The translations under genes were made by a program, and so were the position numbers. A model generated the notes under the pieces. That model searched no databases, was not told the DNA's origin, and worked only from the letters and a program-made list of their open reading frames with translations. 64,000 bases of DNA, taken from NCBI RefSeq assembly GCF_011926545.1, contig NZ_JAATIT010000003.1:248001-312000 (forward strand). Reading direction: 5' to 3'. Within the stretch, counting starts at the first letter, position 1. Each line of letters opens with the position of its first letter. The DNA comes from Sphingopyxis italica (GTDB lineage Bacteria > Pseudomonadota > Alphaproteobacteria > Sphingomonadales > Sphingomonadaceae). Shown here piece by piece: positions 27,163 through 37,266 of this stretch.

Positions 27163-28737
27163 TCAGCCGCCCGAGCGGATCAGATGGTCGAAGGCCGAAA
27201 GCGACGCCTTCGAGCCTTCGCCCATCGCGATGACGATCTGCTTGTAGGGCACCGTCGTGACGTCGCCCGCGGCAAAGATGCCCGGCTGGCTCGTCGCGCC
27301 GCGCGCATCGACCTCGATCTCGCCGCGATCGCTCAATGCCAGCACATCGCCGAGCCATTCGGTGTTCGGGATGAGGCCGATCTGGACGAAGATACCTTCG
27401 AGTTCGACGAGATGCTCGTCATCCTTGTTGCGGTCGCGATAGCGCAGGCCGACGACCTTCTCGCCATTGCCGAGCACCTCGATGGTGAGCGCCGAGGTGA
27501 TGATCGTGACGTTCGGCAGGCTGCGCAATTTCGTCTGCAGAACCGCGTCCGCGCGAAGCTGACTATCGAACTCGATCAACGTCACATGCGCGACCAGCCC
27601 CGCGAGGTCGATCGCCGCCTCGACGCCCGAATTGCCGCCGCCGATCACCGCGACGCGCTTGCCCTTGAACAGCGGGCCGTCGCAGTGCGGGCAATAGGCG
27701 ACGCCCTTGTTGCGATACTCGGCCTCGCCGGGGACGCCCATCTGACGCCAGCGCGCACCGGTCGACAGGATCACCGTCTTGCCCTTGACGCTCGCGCCGC
27801 TTTTCAGCTTCACTTCGTGCAGGCCTGTGGCGCCGCCCGGGATCAGCTCGGCGGCTTCCTGCACGTTCATCACGTCGACCTCATAATCCTTCACATGCGC
27901 CTCGAGTTGCGCCGCCAGCTTCGGGCCCTCGGTGTGCTGGATCGAGATGAAATTCTCGATCCCCAGCGTGTCGAGCACCTGCCCGCCGAAGCGTTCGGCG
28001 ACGATGCCGGTGCGGATGCCCTTGCGCGCCGCGTAAATAGCGGCCGCCGCGCCACCGGGTCCGCCGCCGACGACGAGCACGTCGAACGGCTCCTTCGCTG
28101 CGATCTTTTCGGCCGCGCGCGCGACGGCGCCGGTATCGAGCTTCGCGACGATCTGCGCGAGGTCCATGCGGCCCTGGCCGAAGGGTTCGCCGTTGAGGAA
28201 TACCGCGGGGACCGCCATCACCTGACGCCGCTCGACCTCGTCCTGGAACAGCGCGCCGTCGATCGCAGTGTGGCGGATATTGGGATTCAGCGCGGCCATG
28301 ATGTTGAGCGCCTGCACGACGTCGGGGCAATTCTGGCACGACAGCGAAAAGAAGGTTTCGAAGACGAAGTCGTCCCCATCGTCTTTGGCAAGCCCCCGCA
28401 CCGCGTCGAGCAGCTCGGCCTCTTCCTTCGGCGGATGCCCGCCGACGTGGAGCAAAGCGAGGATCAGCGAGGTGAATTCATGCCCCATCGGCAGGCCTGC
28501 GAACACGGCTTCGGCGCGGCCCTCATCGGCGCGGATCGCGAAAGAGGGCCTCCGCGCATCGTCGCCATCGAAACGCGCGGTGACGAGGTCCGACTGCGCC
28601 GCGACTTCCTCGACCAGCGCACGCATCTCGGCCGACTTGGGCGAGGCGTCGAGGCTCGCGACCAGCTCGATCGGGCGGCGGAGATTGCCCAGATAGGATT
28701 TGAGCTGGGCGGTCGTGTTGGCGTCGAGCATCGGCAT
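27163..28737 (-). CDS. ahpF: Alkyl hydroperoxide reductase subunit F
   Basis: 524 residues, as expected for AhpF. The N-terminal tandem thioredoxin-like domain carries SCQNC (about 133-136). The flavoprotein part has FAD motif [19 protein letters not shown], the active disulphide YCPHCDG (about 347-350) and NAD motif [13 protein letters not shown], ending with GIFAAGDVT. It transfers electrons from NADH to AhpC. Start at 28737 (MPML) or the ATG at 28731. AAAGGCTCTCCCC directly precedes the ATG. It follows ahpC with an intercistronic hairpin. Confidence 0.96.
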   Translation of the reverse strand: MPMLDANTTAQLKSYLGNLRRPIELVASLDASPKSAEMRALVEEVAAQSDLVTARFDGDDARRPSFAIRADEGRAEAVFAGLPMGHEFTSLILALLHVGGHPPKEEAELLDAVRGLAKDDGDDFVFETFFSLSCQNCPDVVQALNIMAALNPNIRHTAIDGALFQDEVERRQVMAVPAVFLNGEPFGQGRMDLAQIVAKLDTGAVARAAEKIAAKEPFDVLVVGGGPGGAAAAIYAARKGIRTGIVAERFGGQVLDTLGIENFISIQHTEGPKLAAQLEAHVKDYEVDVMNVQEAAELIPGGATGLHEVKLKSGASVKGKTVILSTGARWRQMGVPGEAEYRNKGVAYCPHCDGPLFKGKRVAVIGGGNSGVEAAIDLAGLVAHVTLIEFDSQLRADAVLQTKLRSLPNVTIITSALTIEVLGNGEKVVGLRYRDRNKDDEHLVELEGIFVQIGLIPNTEWLGDVLALSDRGEIEVDARGATSQPGIFAAGDVTTVPYKQIVIAMGEGSKASLSAFDHLIRSGG

Positions 28738-28810
28738 GGGGAGAGCCTTTCGGACAGGAGCAACGGTTCGCCGCGGGAACGGCGTCAGAATTCTTGTTTT
28801 TAGGGATGCG

Positions 28811-28841
28811 AGGACCGGGCGAGCACCGCTCGCCCGGTCCT
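28811..28841 (-). terminator. Intercistronic hairpin between ahpC and ahpF
   Basis: A perfect 14-bp stem, AGGACCGGGCGAGC (28811-28824) with GCTCGCCCGGTCCT (28828-28841), loop of 3. It lies 15 bp past the ahpC stop, without a T-run, so it is better read as a partial attenuator or 3'-end stabiliser that keeps AhpC above AhpF. Confidence 0.6.
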
Positions 28842-28855
28842 GCAAATCGGTCGGC

Positions 28856-29419
28856 TTAGATCTTGCCGACGAGTTCGATCGAGGGCGCGAGCGTTTCGGC
28901 GCCTTCTTCCCACTTCGCCGGGCAGACCTGGCCGGGGTTAGCGCGGACATAGACCGCGGCCTTGATCTTGCGGACCAGTTCCTCGGCGTTGCGGCCGACG
29001 CCTTCGCTGGTGATTTCCATCACCTGGATCACGCCGTCGGGATCGACGACGAAGGTCGCGCGGTCGGCGAGACCCGAATCTTCACGCAGCACGCCGAAGT
29101 TGTTGGCGAGGACGTGGTTCTGGTCGCCCAGCATGTGATAGTTGATCTTGCCGATCGCCGGCGAGCTGTCGTGCCATGCCTTGTGGCTGAAATGCGTGTC
29201 GGTCGACACCGAATAGACTTCGACGCCGAGGCCCTGAAGCGTCGCATACTGATCGGCGAGGTCTTCGAGCTCGGTCGGGCAGACGAAGGTGAAGTCGGCC
29301 GGATAGAAAAAGAAAACCGCCCACTTGCCCGCAACATCGGCGTCCGTGACGGGCACGAACTTGCCCTGATAATACGAGGTGGCGTTGAACGGCTTGATCG
29401 AGCTTCCGATGATACCCAT
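28856..29419 (-). CDS. ahpC: Alkyl hydroperoxide reductase subunit C, typical 2-Cys peroxiredoxin
   Basis: 187 residues from the ATG at 29419 ([19 protein letters not shown]). The peroxidatic Cys47 is in DFTFVCPTE and the resolving Cys in [14 protein letters not shown]. It reduces H2O2 and organic peroxides and is re-reduced by AhpF. The longer frame upstream lacks conservation. The upstream region has palindromes at 29447-29464 and 29525-29538 but no obvious OxyR box. Confidence 0.97.
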   Translation of the reverse strand: MGIIGSSIKPFNATSYYQGKFVPVTDADVAGKWAVFFFYPADFTFVCPTELEDLADQYATLQGLGVEVYSVSTDTHFSHKAWHDSSPAIGKINYHMLGDQNHVLANNFGVLREDSGLADRATFVVDPDGVIQVMEITSEGVGRNAEELVRKIKAAVYVRANPGQVCPAKWEEGAETLAPSIELVGKI

Positions 29420-29442
29420 GGGAGAGTGTTTCCTTTGTTTGC

Positions 29443-29464
29443 TGCACTGCAAAATGATTTGCAG
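29443..29464. promoter_or_regulatory. Palindromic cluster in the ahpC leader
   Basis: TGCACTGCA (29443-29451), the same 9-mer that occurs in both phasin-gene operators, overlaps an inverted repeat CTGCAAA (29447-29453)/TTTGCAG (29458-29464). Located 24-45 bp before the ahpC start. It may be a hairpin in the mRNA or a regulator site. Confidence 0.35.
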
Positions 29465-29524
29465 GGGCCAGCTATGCGGACTGGCGCGCGCACTCAACCC
29501 CAATTTTTCGGGCACACTCATCGG

Positions 29525-29538
29525 TTTAATCGATTAAA
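29525..29538. promoter_or_regulatory. 14-bp perfect palindrome TTTAATCGATTAAA
   Basis: A perfect AT-rich palindrome 106 bp upstream of ahpC and just downstream of the stop of the gene starting at 29860. Possible operator for ahpC; function unknown. Confidence 0.35.
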
Positions 29539-29563
29539 AGCCGCGTTCGCGTGAAACGGCAAA

Positions 29564-29860
29564 TTATCGGCAGATATCCTTCGCCCCGGCCAGAAGATCG
29601 ATCACCTCCGTATCGAAATCGTCGGGCATACCCGGCGTGATCTTGCGGAACCGGCGAGCGCAATAGGCGGCGCGCGGACCGAGATCGGGCACATCCTTGA
29701 ACTTCAGGCCGGTGCCCGGCTGCCCTCCGGTCAGGTCGGGCATCTCCGCCAGCACCGCGCGCACCGTGAAGACGGCGCCCGGGCGAACCTCGGGCGGGTA
29801 ACGCTCGTGCCGACTGATGCACAGCGCCAGATCATCCACTCGCCAATCGTCGGTCATCAT
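29564..29860 (-). CDS. Conserved-looking hypothetical protein, 98 residues
   Basis: I do not recognise a named family. The acidic N-terminus (MMTDDWRVDDLALCI) is followed by RHERYPPEVRPGAVFTVRAV, and there is a Cys-Arg-Arg-Phe motif near ARRFRKITP. No membrane segment or signal peptide. A GGGAGG ribosome binding site precedes the start, which supports it as a real gene. It lies upstream of ahpC on the same strand with a 144-bp gap. Confidence 0.7.
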   Translation of the reverse strand: MMTDDWRVDDLALCISRHERYPPEVRPGAVFTVRAVLAEMPDLTGGQPGTGLKFKDVPDLGPRAAYCARRFRKITPGMPDDFDTEVIDLLAGAKDICR

Positions 29861-30001
29861 AGCCCTCCCGCAGCATTCACCAGGGTGGTTGAGCGGAAGC
29901 TATCACAGAATCGGGCCGCGCACGACGCCATTTGGTCGCTGGCAAAAACGCGGGTCCCACCGTAGACGCGGACCATGTTCGGACGGGCAACGGAGCGCCA
30001 C

Positions 30002-31183
30002 ATGACCCCCACCGCAAAGATCCTCCTCCTCGGCTCGGGCGAGCTTGGCCGCGAATTCGTGATTTCGGCGAAGCGTCTCGGCTGCCATGTCATCGCCTGC
30101 GACAGTTACGCCGCTGCTCCGGCGATGCAGGTCGCGGACGAATATGAGGTTTTTTCGATGCTCGACGGCGAGGCGCTGCGCGCCGCGATCGAAAAGCATC
30201 GCCCCGATCATGTCGTCCCCGAAGTCGAGGCGATCCGCACCGAAATTCTCGCTGAAGTCGAGGCCGAGGGTTTTCATGTCGTCCCTTCGGCGCGTGCGGC
30301 GCAGCTCACGATGAACCGCGACGCGATCCGCGACCTCGCCGCGAGCGAACTCGGGCTCGCCACCTCGGCCTTCGAATATGCCGAGACGCGTGAGGAATTG
30401 CGCGCCGCCACAGCGCGCATCGGCTTCCCGCTGGTCGTGAAGCCGGTGATGTCCTCGTCGGGCAAGGGCCAGAGCACGGTGAAGGACGCCGCCGGCATCG
30501 ACGCGGCGTGGGATTATGCCGCCGCCGGGATGCGCGGCGACCGGCTGCGCGTCATCGCCGAGGCGTTCGTCGACTTCGATTACGAGATCACCTTGCTCAC
30601 CGTGCGGCACAAGGACGGCGTCGCCTTCTGCCCGCCGATCGGTCACCGGCAGGAACGCGGCGACTATCGCGAAAGCTGGCAGCCTGCGGCGATGTCGGAC
30701 GCGGCACTGGCGAGTGCACAGGACATGGCGACCAAGGTCGTCGATGCGCTTGGCGGCCACGGCATCTTCGGGGTCGAATTTTTTGTAAAGGGCGACGACG
30801 TCATATTCTCCGAACTCTCGCCGCGTCCACACGATACAGGGATGGTGACGCTGGTCTCGCAATCGCTGTCCGAATTCGATCTCCACGCCCGCGCGATTCT
30901 CGGTCTGCCGATCCCCGCTATGACCGTGCCGCACGCGAGCGCCAACGCGGTACTGCTCGCCGACCGCGACGCGGCGGACTTCACCATCACCGGCCTCGCC
31001 GATGCACTGGTTCCGCCGAACGCGAACGCCCATGTCGATGTTCGCATTTTCGGCAAGCCGGTCACGCGGCCCTGGCGCCGCATGGGCATCGCGCTCGCCC
31101 GCGTCACGGAAGGCACAACCGACGAGGCGCGCGTGGTTGCGGCGGCGGCCGCGGCGAAATTGTCGATCGACTACCGGGGATAA
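30002..31183 (+). CDS. purT: Formate-dependent GAR formyltransferase (PurT)
   Basis: 393 residues of the ATP-grasp superfamily. It has [20 protein letters not shown] at the N-terminus, [10 protein letters not shown], the ATP-grasp loop [14 protein letters not shown], the acidic metal site FGVEFFV, and [12 protein letters not shown]. PurT formylates glycinamide ribonucleotide using ATP and formate, an alternative to folate-dependent PurN. The start at 30002 has GGAG upstream. Monocistronic; a palindromic repeat follows. Confidence 0.95.
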   Translation: MTPTAKILLLGSGELGREFVISAKRLGCHVIACDSYAAAPAMQVADEYEVFSMLDGEALRAAIEKHRPDHVVPEVEAIRTEILAEVEAEGFHVVPSARAAQLTMNRDAIRDLAASELGLATSAFEYAETREELRAATARIGFPLVVKPVMSSSGKGQSTVKDAAGIDAAWDYAAAGMRGDRLRVIAEAFVDFDYEITLLTVRHKDGVAFCPPIGHRQERGDYRESWQPAAMSDAALASAQDMATKVVDALGGHGIFGVEFFVKGDDVIFSELSPRPHDTGMVTLVSQSLSEFDLHARAILGLPIPAMTVPHASANAVLLADRDAADFTITGLADALVPPNANAHVDVRIFGKPVTRPWRRMGIALARVTEGTTDEARVVAAAAAAKLSIDYRG

Positions 31184-31234
31184 ACTCGCCTCACCGAGCG
31201 GCGTTTTCGGCCGAAACCAGCCCACCTTTTCCTT

Positions 31235-31313
31235 CGTCATCCCCGCGAAAGCGGGAACCCAGAGCCTGCGTAGGCTGATCCCAAACCGGGTTCCCGCTTT
31301 CGCGGGAATGACG
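31235..31313. repeat. REP-like repeat, 79 bp, copy 1
   Basis: Begins CGTCATCCCCGCGAAAGCGG and ends CCCGCTTTCGCGGGAATGACG. A near-identical copy of the same length and orientation is at 41032-41110. It lies between purT and polA. Confidence 0.85.
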
Positions 31314-31419
31314 AATGTTGGGAATGACAGCTCCCCACCCCAAAGCAGCCATCCGCAACTGCAACGTCTCGCACGGACATAGCTAGGCCGCCCGCGCCTC
31401 CGCTGCTACACCCCGCGCC

Positions 31420-34230
31420 ATGTCCGAGAAGAATCATCTCTATCTGGTCGATGGCTCCAGCTACATCTTCCGCGCCTATCACCGCCTGCCGCCGCTGACG
31501 AACCCGAACGGCGTGCCCGTCGGCGCTGTCTATGGCTATACGACGATGCTGTGGAAGCTCGCGAAGGATCTGCACGACGCCGACGGGCCGACGCACCTTG
31601 CCGTCATCCTCGACCATTCGAGCCACTCGTTCCGCAACGAGATCTACGATCAGTATAAGGCGAACCGCCCCGAGCCGCCCGAGGATCTTCGCCCGCAATT
31701 CCCGCTGATCCGCGACGCGACGCGCGCCTTCTCGCTGCCGTGCATCGAGATGGAAGGCTTCGAGGCCGACGACTTGATCGCGAGCTACGCCGAAGCCGCC
31801 GTGCGCGAAGGCTGGGACGTTACGATCGTCAGCAGCGACAAGGATCTGATGCAGCTGATCCGCGAGCCCGCCGAAGGACCGCAGGTCGACATGCTCGACA
31901 CGATGAAGAATGTCCGCCTCGGGCTCGAAGCGGTGAACGAAAAGTTCGGCGTCACCCCCGACCTCGTCGGCGACGTGCTCGCGCTGATGGGCGACAGCGT
32001 CGACAATGTCCCCGGCGTGCGCGGCGTCGGGCCCAAGACCGCGACCAAGCTGATCCAGGAATATGGCAACCTCACCGCCGCACTCGACGGCGCGGAAACG
32101 ATGAAGGTGTCGAAGCTGCGCGACAATCTGATCGAGCATCGCGCGATGGCCGAATTGTCGCGCATCCTCGTCGACCTGAAGCGCGATTGCCCGCTGCCCG
32201 ATGCGCTGGACGCGCTGAAGCTCGGCGCGATTCCGCCGCTGCCGCTCAAGAGCTTCCTCGACGAGCATGGCTTTCGTTCGCTTTCGGCGAAGCTCGACCT
32301 CGGCGGCACGCCGGGCGGTCCCCCGACCCTGCCGCGTGCGAGCACTGTCCCGGTGGCGTCCGCCACGGGGCCCTCGACCCCCACCCTGCCGCCAATGCCC
32401 GCCATCGACCGCGCGCTTTACGAGACGGTGACGACGATCGAGGCGCTCGACCGCTGGGTCGAGGAAGCGCGCGCCGCGCATGTCGTCGCGATCGATACCG
32501 AGACCGCGAGCCTCGACAGCGTCACGGGCACCCTCGTCGGCGTCAGCATGGCGACCGCGCCTGGCCGCGCCTGCTATATCCCGCTCGGGCACGGCGGAAC
32601 CGACATGTTCGCCGAAAAGCCCGAGCAGGTGCCGCTCGCCGACGCGATCGGACGCCTCCACGCGCTCTTCGCCGACGAGGCGGTGCTCAAGGTCGGCCAT
32701 AACCTCAAATATGACATCGGCGTGCTCGCGCAGCACGGCGTCACCATCGCGCCCTATGACGATACGCTGGTGATGAGCTTCGCGCTCGACGCGGGCAAGC
32801 ATCAGCACGGCCTCGACGAACTCGCGAAGCTCCACCTCGACCATGTCTGCATCTCGTTCAAGGAGGTGTGCGGCACGGGCAAGTCGCAGATCAGCTTCGC
32901 CGAAGTCCCGCTCGACCGTGCGACGCAATATGCCGCCGAAGATGCCGAGGTCGCGTGGCGGCTGTGGAAGCTGCTCAAGCTGCGGCTGCCGATCGAGGGC
33001 GGGACGCGCGTCTATGAAATGGTCGATCGCCCGCTTGCATCGATCGTCGAGGCGATGGAGCGCGCCGGCATCATGGTCAACCGCGACTATCTGGCGCGGC
33101 TGTCGGGCGAATTCGCAAACGAGATGCTGCGCATCGAAGGCGAAATCCACGGCCTCGCGGGTCAGCCCTTCGCGATCGGCAGTCCCAAGCAGCTCGGCGA
33201 AATATTGTTTGACAGGCTCGGCCTCAAGGGCGGGCGCAAGGGCAAGTCGGGTGACTGGTCGACCGACCAGAACGAGCTCGAACGCCTCGAACGCGACGGG
33301 GTGCCGATCGCGCGCAAAATCCTCGAATGGCGCCAGCTTGCCAAACTGAAGTCGACCTATACCGACGCGCTGCAACAACAGATCAACGCGACCACCGGGC
33401 GCGTCCACACGAGCTACAGCCTCGTCGGCGCGCAGACCGGCCGGCTGTCGTCGACCGACCCCAACCTCCAAAATATCCCGATCCGCACCGAGACCGGCCG
33501 CCAGATCCGCGACGCCTTTATCGCGGCGCCCGGCCATGTTCTCGTCGCCGCCGACTATAGCCAGATCGAACTGCGGCTCGCGGCGCATATGGCCGACGTA
33601 CCGGAACTCAAGGAAGCCTTCGCGCAGGGTCAGGATATCCACGCGGCGACCGCGATCGAGCTGTTCGGCGAGGTCAACCGCGACACGCGCGGCAAGGCGA
33701 AAACGGTCAATTTCTCGATCCTCTACGGCATTTCGCGCTGGGGCCTCGCCGGCCGGCTCGAAGTGACGCCCGACGAGGCGCAGGCGCTGATCGCGCGCTA
33801 TTTCGAACGCTTCCCCGGCATTTCGGACTATATCGCCGACACGCTCGAGAATGTGCGCGCTAAGGGCTATACCGAAACGCTGTTCGGCCGAAAAACCTGG
33901 TTCCCGCGCATCAAGGCGGCGAACCAGAACGAGCGCGCGGGCAGCGAGCGCGCCGCGATCAACGCCCCGATCCAGGGCACCAGCGCCGACCTGATCAAGC
34001 GCGCGATGGCGCGGATGCCGAAGGCATTGGCGGATGCCGGGCTTTCCGACGTCCGGATGCTGCTGCAGGTTCACGACGAACTGGTGTTCGAGGCGCCCGA
34101 GGACAAGGCCGCGGCCGCTGGCGAGGTCATCCGGTCGGTGATGGCAGGCGCAGCCGAGCCGGCGCTCAAGCTGTCGGTCCCGCTGGAGGTCGAGGTCGGT
34201 ACGGGCAAGAGCTGGGGCGAAGCGCATTGA
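31420..34230 (+). CDS. polA: DNA polymerase I
   Basis: 936 residues, with all three domains. The 5'-nuclease starts at the N-terminus (LYLVDGSSYIFRAYH), the 3'-5' exonuclease has DTETASLDS intact so proofreading is expected, and the polymerase has motif A DYSQIELR, motif B RGKAKTVNFSILYG and motif C VHDELVFEA. A Pro/Thr-rich linker (about residues 300-327) separates the first two domains. Used in Okazaki-fragment processing and repair. The next gene starts in its stop region (TTGA). Confidence 0.97.
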   Translation: MSEKNHLYLVDGSSYIFRAYHRLPPLTNPNGVPVGAVYGYTTMLWKLAKDLHDADGPTHLAVILDHSSHSFRNEIYDQYKANRPEPPEDLRPQFPLIRDATRAFSLPCIEMEGFEADDLIASYAEAAVREGWDVTIVSSDKDLMQLIREPAEGPQVDMLDTMKNVRLGLEAVNEKFGVTPDLVGDVLALMGDSVDNVPGVRGVGPKTATKLIQEYGNLTAALDGAETMKVSKLRDNLIEHRAMAELSRILVDLKRDCPLPDALDALKLGAIPPLPLKSFLDEHGFRSLSAKLDLGGTPGGPPTLPRASTVPVASATGPSTPTLPPMPAIDRALYETVTTIEALDRWVEEARAAHVVAIDTETASLDSVTGTLVGVSMATAPGRACYIPLGHGGTDMFAEKPEQVPLADAIGRLHALFADEAVLKVGHNLKYDIGVLAQHGVTIAPYDDTLVMSFALDAGKHQHGLDELAKLHLDHVCISFKEVCGTGKSQISFAEVPLDRATQYAAEDAEVAWRLWKLLKLRLPIEGGTRVYEMVDRPLASIVEAMERAGIMVNRDYLARLSGEFANEMLRIEGEIHGLAGQPFAIGSPKQLGEILFDRLGLKGGRKGKSGDWSTDQNELERLERDGVPIARKILEWRQLAKLKSTYTDALQQQINATTGRVHTSYSLVGAQTGRLSSTDPNLQNIPIRTETGRQIRDAFIAAPGHVLVAADYSQIELRLAAHMADVPELKEAFAQGQDIHAATAIELFGEVNRDTRGKAKTVNFSILYGISRWGLAGRLEVTPDEAQALIARYFERFPGISDYIADTLENVRAKGYTETLFGRKTWFPRIKAANQNERAGSERAAINAPIQGTSADLIKRAMARMPKALADAGLSDVRMLLQVHDELVFEAPEDKAAAAGEVIRSVMAGAAEPALKLSVPLEVEVGTGKSWGEAH

Positions 34231-34727
34231 TCGCCGCGCTGTTGTTCGTCGCGGCGCTCGCCGCCGAACCCGCCGCCGTGCCCCCGGAGACCGCCGTCTC
34301 CACGCCAGCAAGCCCGTCGCCGATCGCCGACACCGACCTGCGCGAATTTATCGCGATCGCGGGACGCAAGGTCGCGGGGCGGCCGGTCGAGGGGCATTAT
34401 GCGACCGCCGACAAGGTGTTGCTGATCCGCCGCGACGACAAGGGCTATCCGGTCATAGCGGCGAGCATGGGCTTCCCCTCGCGCCAGTCGCTTCCCGCGC
34501 CGCCCACCGGCACGCTCGTCGTCGTCCGCTTCCACCAGCGTTCCGAAACCGTCGTTCCCGGCCCGACCGCCGACGATCTGGCCTTCGTGAAGGCGAACCG
34601 GCTGCCGCTGTTCGTAGTCGGCGAATGGGCCCGCCCCGCGCCGATGTGGGAGGTGGCGTGGGTCGATGGCGCGGTGCGTTTCCGCACGATCGGCGAGGTC
34701 GGAGAAATCGGGCCCTGGCGCGATTGA
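34227..34727 (+). CDS. Hypothetical secreted protein, 166 residues
   Basis: I do not recognise it. The start is TTG at 34227, overlapping the polA TGA (TTGA), which suggests coupling. Residues 1-13 look like a short signal peptide (MIAALLFVAALAA). A Pro/Ala/Ser linker is followed by a compact domain with repeated strands (HYATADKVLLIRRDDKGYPV, GTLVVVRFHQRSE). No cysteine and no known catalytic motif is visible. Confidence 0.65.
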   Translation: MIAALLFVAALAAEPAAVPPETAVSTPASPSPIADTDLREFIAIAGRKVAGRPVEGHYATADKVLLIRRDDKGYPVIAASMGFPSRQSLPAPPTGTLVVVRFHQRSETVVPGPTADDLAFVKANRLPLFVVGEWARPAPMWEVAWVDGAVRFRTIGEVGEIGPWRD

Positions 34728-34846
34728 CCGGCGCGAAGGCACGCCGCACCGACAGTGCCACCCTTTCGCCCGCACGACTTTGCCTCTATGACGGCCCGAT
34801 GACATGCGGCCGGCACCTTTGTGACAGCCGGCAGTAAAGGGTCCAC

Positions 34847-35521
34847 ATGAGCAAGTTCGAACCCGTCGCCAAGGCGCCGGTCCGCATCCAGCAGAATATC
34901 CTCGCGCGCAGCGAGCGCCGCCTACTCAACTGGCTCTGCGCGCGCCTTCCCGCGTGGGTCACGCCCGACCAGCTCACCACGTTGGGGTTCGCCGGCGCGG
35001 TGCTCGTCGCGGCGGGCTATCTGCTCAGCTGGTTCGACAGCGAATGGCTCGGTCTGTCGCTCGTCGGCTATATCGTCAACTGGTTCGGCGATTCGCTCGA
35101 CGGCAGCCTTGCGCGCTGGCGCGGTATCGAACGCCCGAATTACGGCTATTTCGTCGACCATAGCGTCGATGCGATCGCAACGCTGCTGATGATCAGCGCG
35201 ATCGGCATGAGCCCCTATATGCGGCTCGACGTCGCGCTGATGGGGGTGATCGGCTATTTCCTGCTGTCGATCCACACCTTCATTTCGGCGAAGATCCTCG
35301 GCGAATTCCGCCTGTCCTATATGGCGGGCGGGCCGACCGAGCTGCGGCTGATGCTGATGGCGATGACCGTCGCGATGCCGATCGTCGGCGGCGCCGACAT
35401 AAAAGGTACCAATTTCTCGCCCTTCGACCTGTTCGCGCTCGTCGTTTCGAGCATCCTCGTGACGCTCTTCATCGTCCAGACGTCGGCGACCGCACGGATG
35501 CTCCGCCGCCGCGGGGGGTAG
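34847..35521 (+). CDS. CDP-alcohol phosphatidyltransferase family membrane protein
   Basis: 224 residues. The catalytic motif D-G-x2-A-R-x8-G-x3-D-x3-D is complete in DGSLARWRGIERPNYGYF followed by VDHSVD. About six membrane helices. It transfers a CDP-activated lipid to an alcohol in the inner membrane; the acceptor cannot be assigned, although phosphatidylserine, glycerol or inositol-type enzymes share this motif. The AAAGGG site lies 6 nt before the ATG. Divergent neighbour: none; pheA is convergent. Confidence 0.85.
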   Translation: MSKFEPVAKAPVRIQQNILARSERRLLNWLCARLPAWVTPDQLTTLGFAGAVLVAAGYLLSWFDSEWLGLSLVGYIVNWFGDSLDGSLARWRGIERPNYGYFVDHSVDAIATLLMISAIGMSPYMRLDVALMGVIGYFLLSIHTFISAKILGEFRLSYMAGGPTELRLMLMAMTVAMPIVGGADIKGTNFSPFDLFALVVSSILVTLFIVQTSATARMLRRRGG

Positions 35522-35529
35522 CGGCGCGG

Positions 35530-36423
35530 TCAGGGACGCACGCGCGCCTGCGCGTAGGTGCCAAGCAAGCGCAGCGATTTGGTCTGGAAATCGAGTTCGT
35601 CGAGCGCGCGGTCGATCCGTTCGTCGCCGGGCGCCCCGACAATGTCGGCATAAAATTTGGTCGCCGCGAAGCTGTCGCCGGTCTGATAGCTTTCGAGCTT
35701 GGTCATGTTGACGCCGTTGGTCGCGAAGCCGCCGAGCGCCTTGTAGAGCGCGGCGGGAATATTCTTCACCTCGAACATGAAGGTCGTCATCAGCGGCCCC
35801 GGGATCGCCGCCACATCGGCAAGCGGCTCGCGCGCCAGCACCACGAAACGCGTCATATTATGGTCGGCGTCCTCCATCCCGGTGCCGTGCAGCGTCAGGC
35901 CATAAAGCTCGGCCGCGTGCGGCGGGGCGAGCGCGGCGAGCCCGACCTCGTCGCTGTCGGCGACCCACGCCGCCGCGCCGGCGGTATCGCTATGTGCGAC
36001 CGGCGCGATATTATTGGCGCGCAGCCAGTGGCGGCATTGCCCCAGCGCCTGCTCGTGGCTCATCGCGCGCGTCACCGGTCCAAGATCGCGGCTCATCAGG
36101 CCGTAGCGGATCGGCAGGAAATGCTCGCCGACGATCGACAGGCCCGATTCGGGGAGCAGGAAGTGGATGTCGGCGACGCGGCCGTGCAGGCTGTTCTCGA
36201 TCGGGATGATCGCGCGGTCGACGCGGCCTTCGCGCACGGCGTCGATCGCATCCTCGAACGCATAGCAGGGCATCGGCAGCGAGTTCGGGTCATATTCGCG
36301 CGCGGCGAGGTCGCTGTTCGCGCCCGGCGCGCCCTGAAACGCCAGTCCGCGCGCCGGCTCGGCGAGCGCCACCGCCCGCATTTCGTCGACCAGATGCTGC
36401 GCCGAAGCCGAATAGCTGCCCAT
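35530..36423 (-). CDS. pheA: Prephenate dehydratase
   Basis: 297 residues from the ATG at 36423 (MGSYSASAQ), with GGGAAGG upstream. The catalytic domain has GAPGANSDLAA, the N-terminal phosphate-binding pattern and TRF (MTRFVVLAR). The C-terminal ACT domain (FMFEVKNIPAALYKALGG, LESY) binds phenylalanine for feedback control. It makes phenylpyruvate from prephenate; no chorismate mutase domain is fused. Confidence 0.95.
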   Translation of the reverse strand: MGSYSASAQHLVDEMRAVALAEPARGLAFQGAPGANSDLAAREYDPNSLPMPCYAFEDAIDAVREGRVDRAIIPIENSLHGRVADIHFLLPESGLSIVGEHFLPIRYGLMSRDLGPVTRAMSHEQALGQCRHWLRANNIAPVAHSDTAGAAAWVADSDEVGLAALAPPHAAELYGLTLHGTGMEDADHNMTRFVVLAREPLADVAAIPGPLMTTFMFEVKNIPAALYKALGGFATNGVNMTKLESYQTGDSFAATKFYADIVGAPGDERIDRALDELDFQTKSLRLLGTYAQARVRP

Positions 36424-36609
36424 CGATTGCCTTCCCAGGGTGGAGCCGCGGCGCATAGCCGTCTCGCCTGCCGCGCGCAACCGGGCCTTCCGCCTTTGGC
36501 TCTGCGGGCGATTTCATCCCCTTGCGCCGCCGTCGCCGCACCTTTAAGGGAGCCTCCAAATCAAAGATGCGCCCGGCAAGCGGGCGCCAGCTAACGGGGC
36601 TGCTAGAGC

Positions 36610-37266
36610 ATGGACGATCGCAACAATACTATTGCTGGCTGGGTGCTGTTCGCCGGCATTTGCGCACTGGGCCTGACGATCGGGTCGCAGATGTTGTTCG
36701 CCAGCCACGCCCCCGAAAAGCCCGGTTATCCGATCGAAGACGCCGAAGCCGGCGCCGGTGGCGGCGAATCGGCCGTACCGCTTCCCAACCTGCTCGCCGC
36801 TGCCGATCCGGCGAAGGGCGAGGCGGTGTTCGCGAAATGCGCCGCGTGCCACACGATCAACCAGGGCGGCGCCAACGGCATCGGCCCGAATCTGTGGGGC
36901 GCGCTCGGCAAGCCGCACGGCCATGTTCCCGGCTTCGCCTATTCGGCGGCGCTGAAGGGCGTTGCGGGCAATTGGGACTTCGCCGGCATGGACGAATGGG
37001 TGAAGAGCCCGCGCAAATATGCTCCGGGCACCAAAATGTCGTTCGCGGGCCTCGGCAGCCCCGAGGACCGCGCGAACCTGATCGTCTATCTGAACAGCCA
37101 GGGTTCGAACCTGCCGCTGCCCGCCGCCGAAGTCCTACCTGCGGCGGAGGACGCCGCCGCCGCTCCGGCGGAAGGCGACGCAGCCGCTGCCGCCCCGGCG
37201 GCCGAGGGCGAAGCCGCTCCGGCTGCCGACGCCGCCGCGCCCGTCCCGGCCGAAGCCAAGAAATAA
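36610..37266 (+). CDS. Membrane-anchored cytochrome c
   Basis: 218 residues. An N-terminal signal anchor (NNTIAGWVLFAGICALGLTI), a single class I haem c domain with CAACH and the axial Met in KMSFAG, then a C-terminal ~50-residue tail of Ala, Pro and Glu (EGDAAAAAPAAEGEAAP). The layout resembles the cytochrome c552/CycM type that links bc1 to oxidases. A GCGCCCG/CGGGCGC hairpin (36569-36587) lies in the leader. The stop shares two bases with the next start (TAATG). Confidence 0.88.
   Translation: MDDRNNTIAGWVLFAGICALGLTIGSQMLFASHAPEKPGYPIEDAEAGAGGGESAVPLPNLLAAADPAKGEAVFAKCAACHTINQGGANGIGPNLWGALGKPHGHVPGFAYSAALKGVAGNWDFAGMDEWVKSPRKYAPGTKMSFAGLGSPEDRANLIVYLNSQGSNLPLPAAEVLPAAEDAAAAPAEGDAAAAAPAAEGEAAPAADAAAPVPAEAKK

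Noticed and set aside
31237-34311. 1024-codon minus-strand frame opposite polA
   Set aside because: The complementary strand encodes a full polA with all motifs; the antisense frame has the Arg/Asp/Val-rich composition of a high-GC shadow and no recognisable domain.
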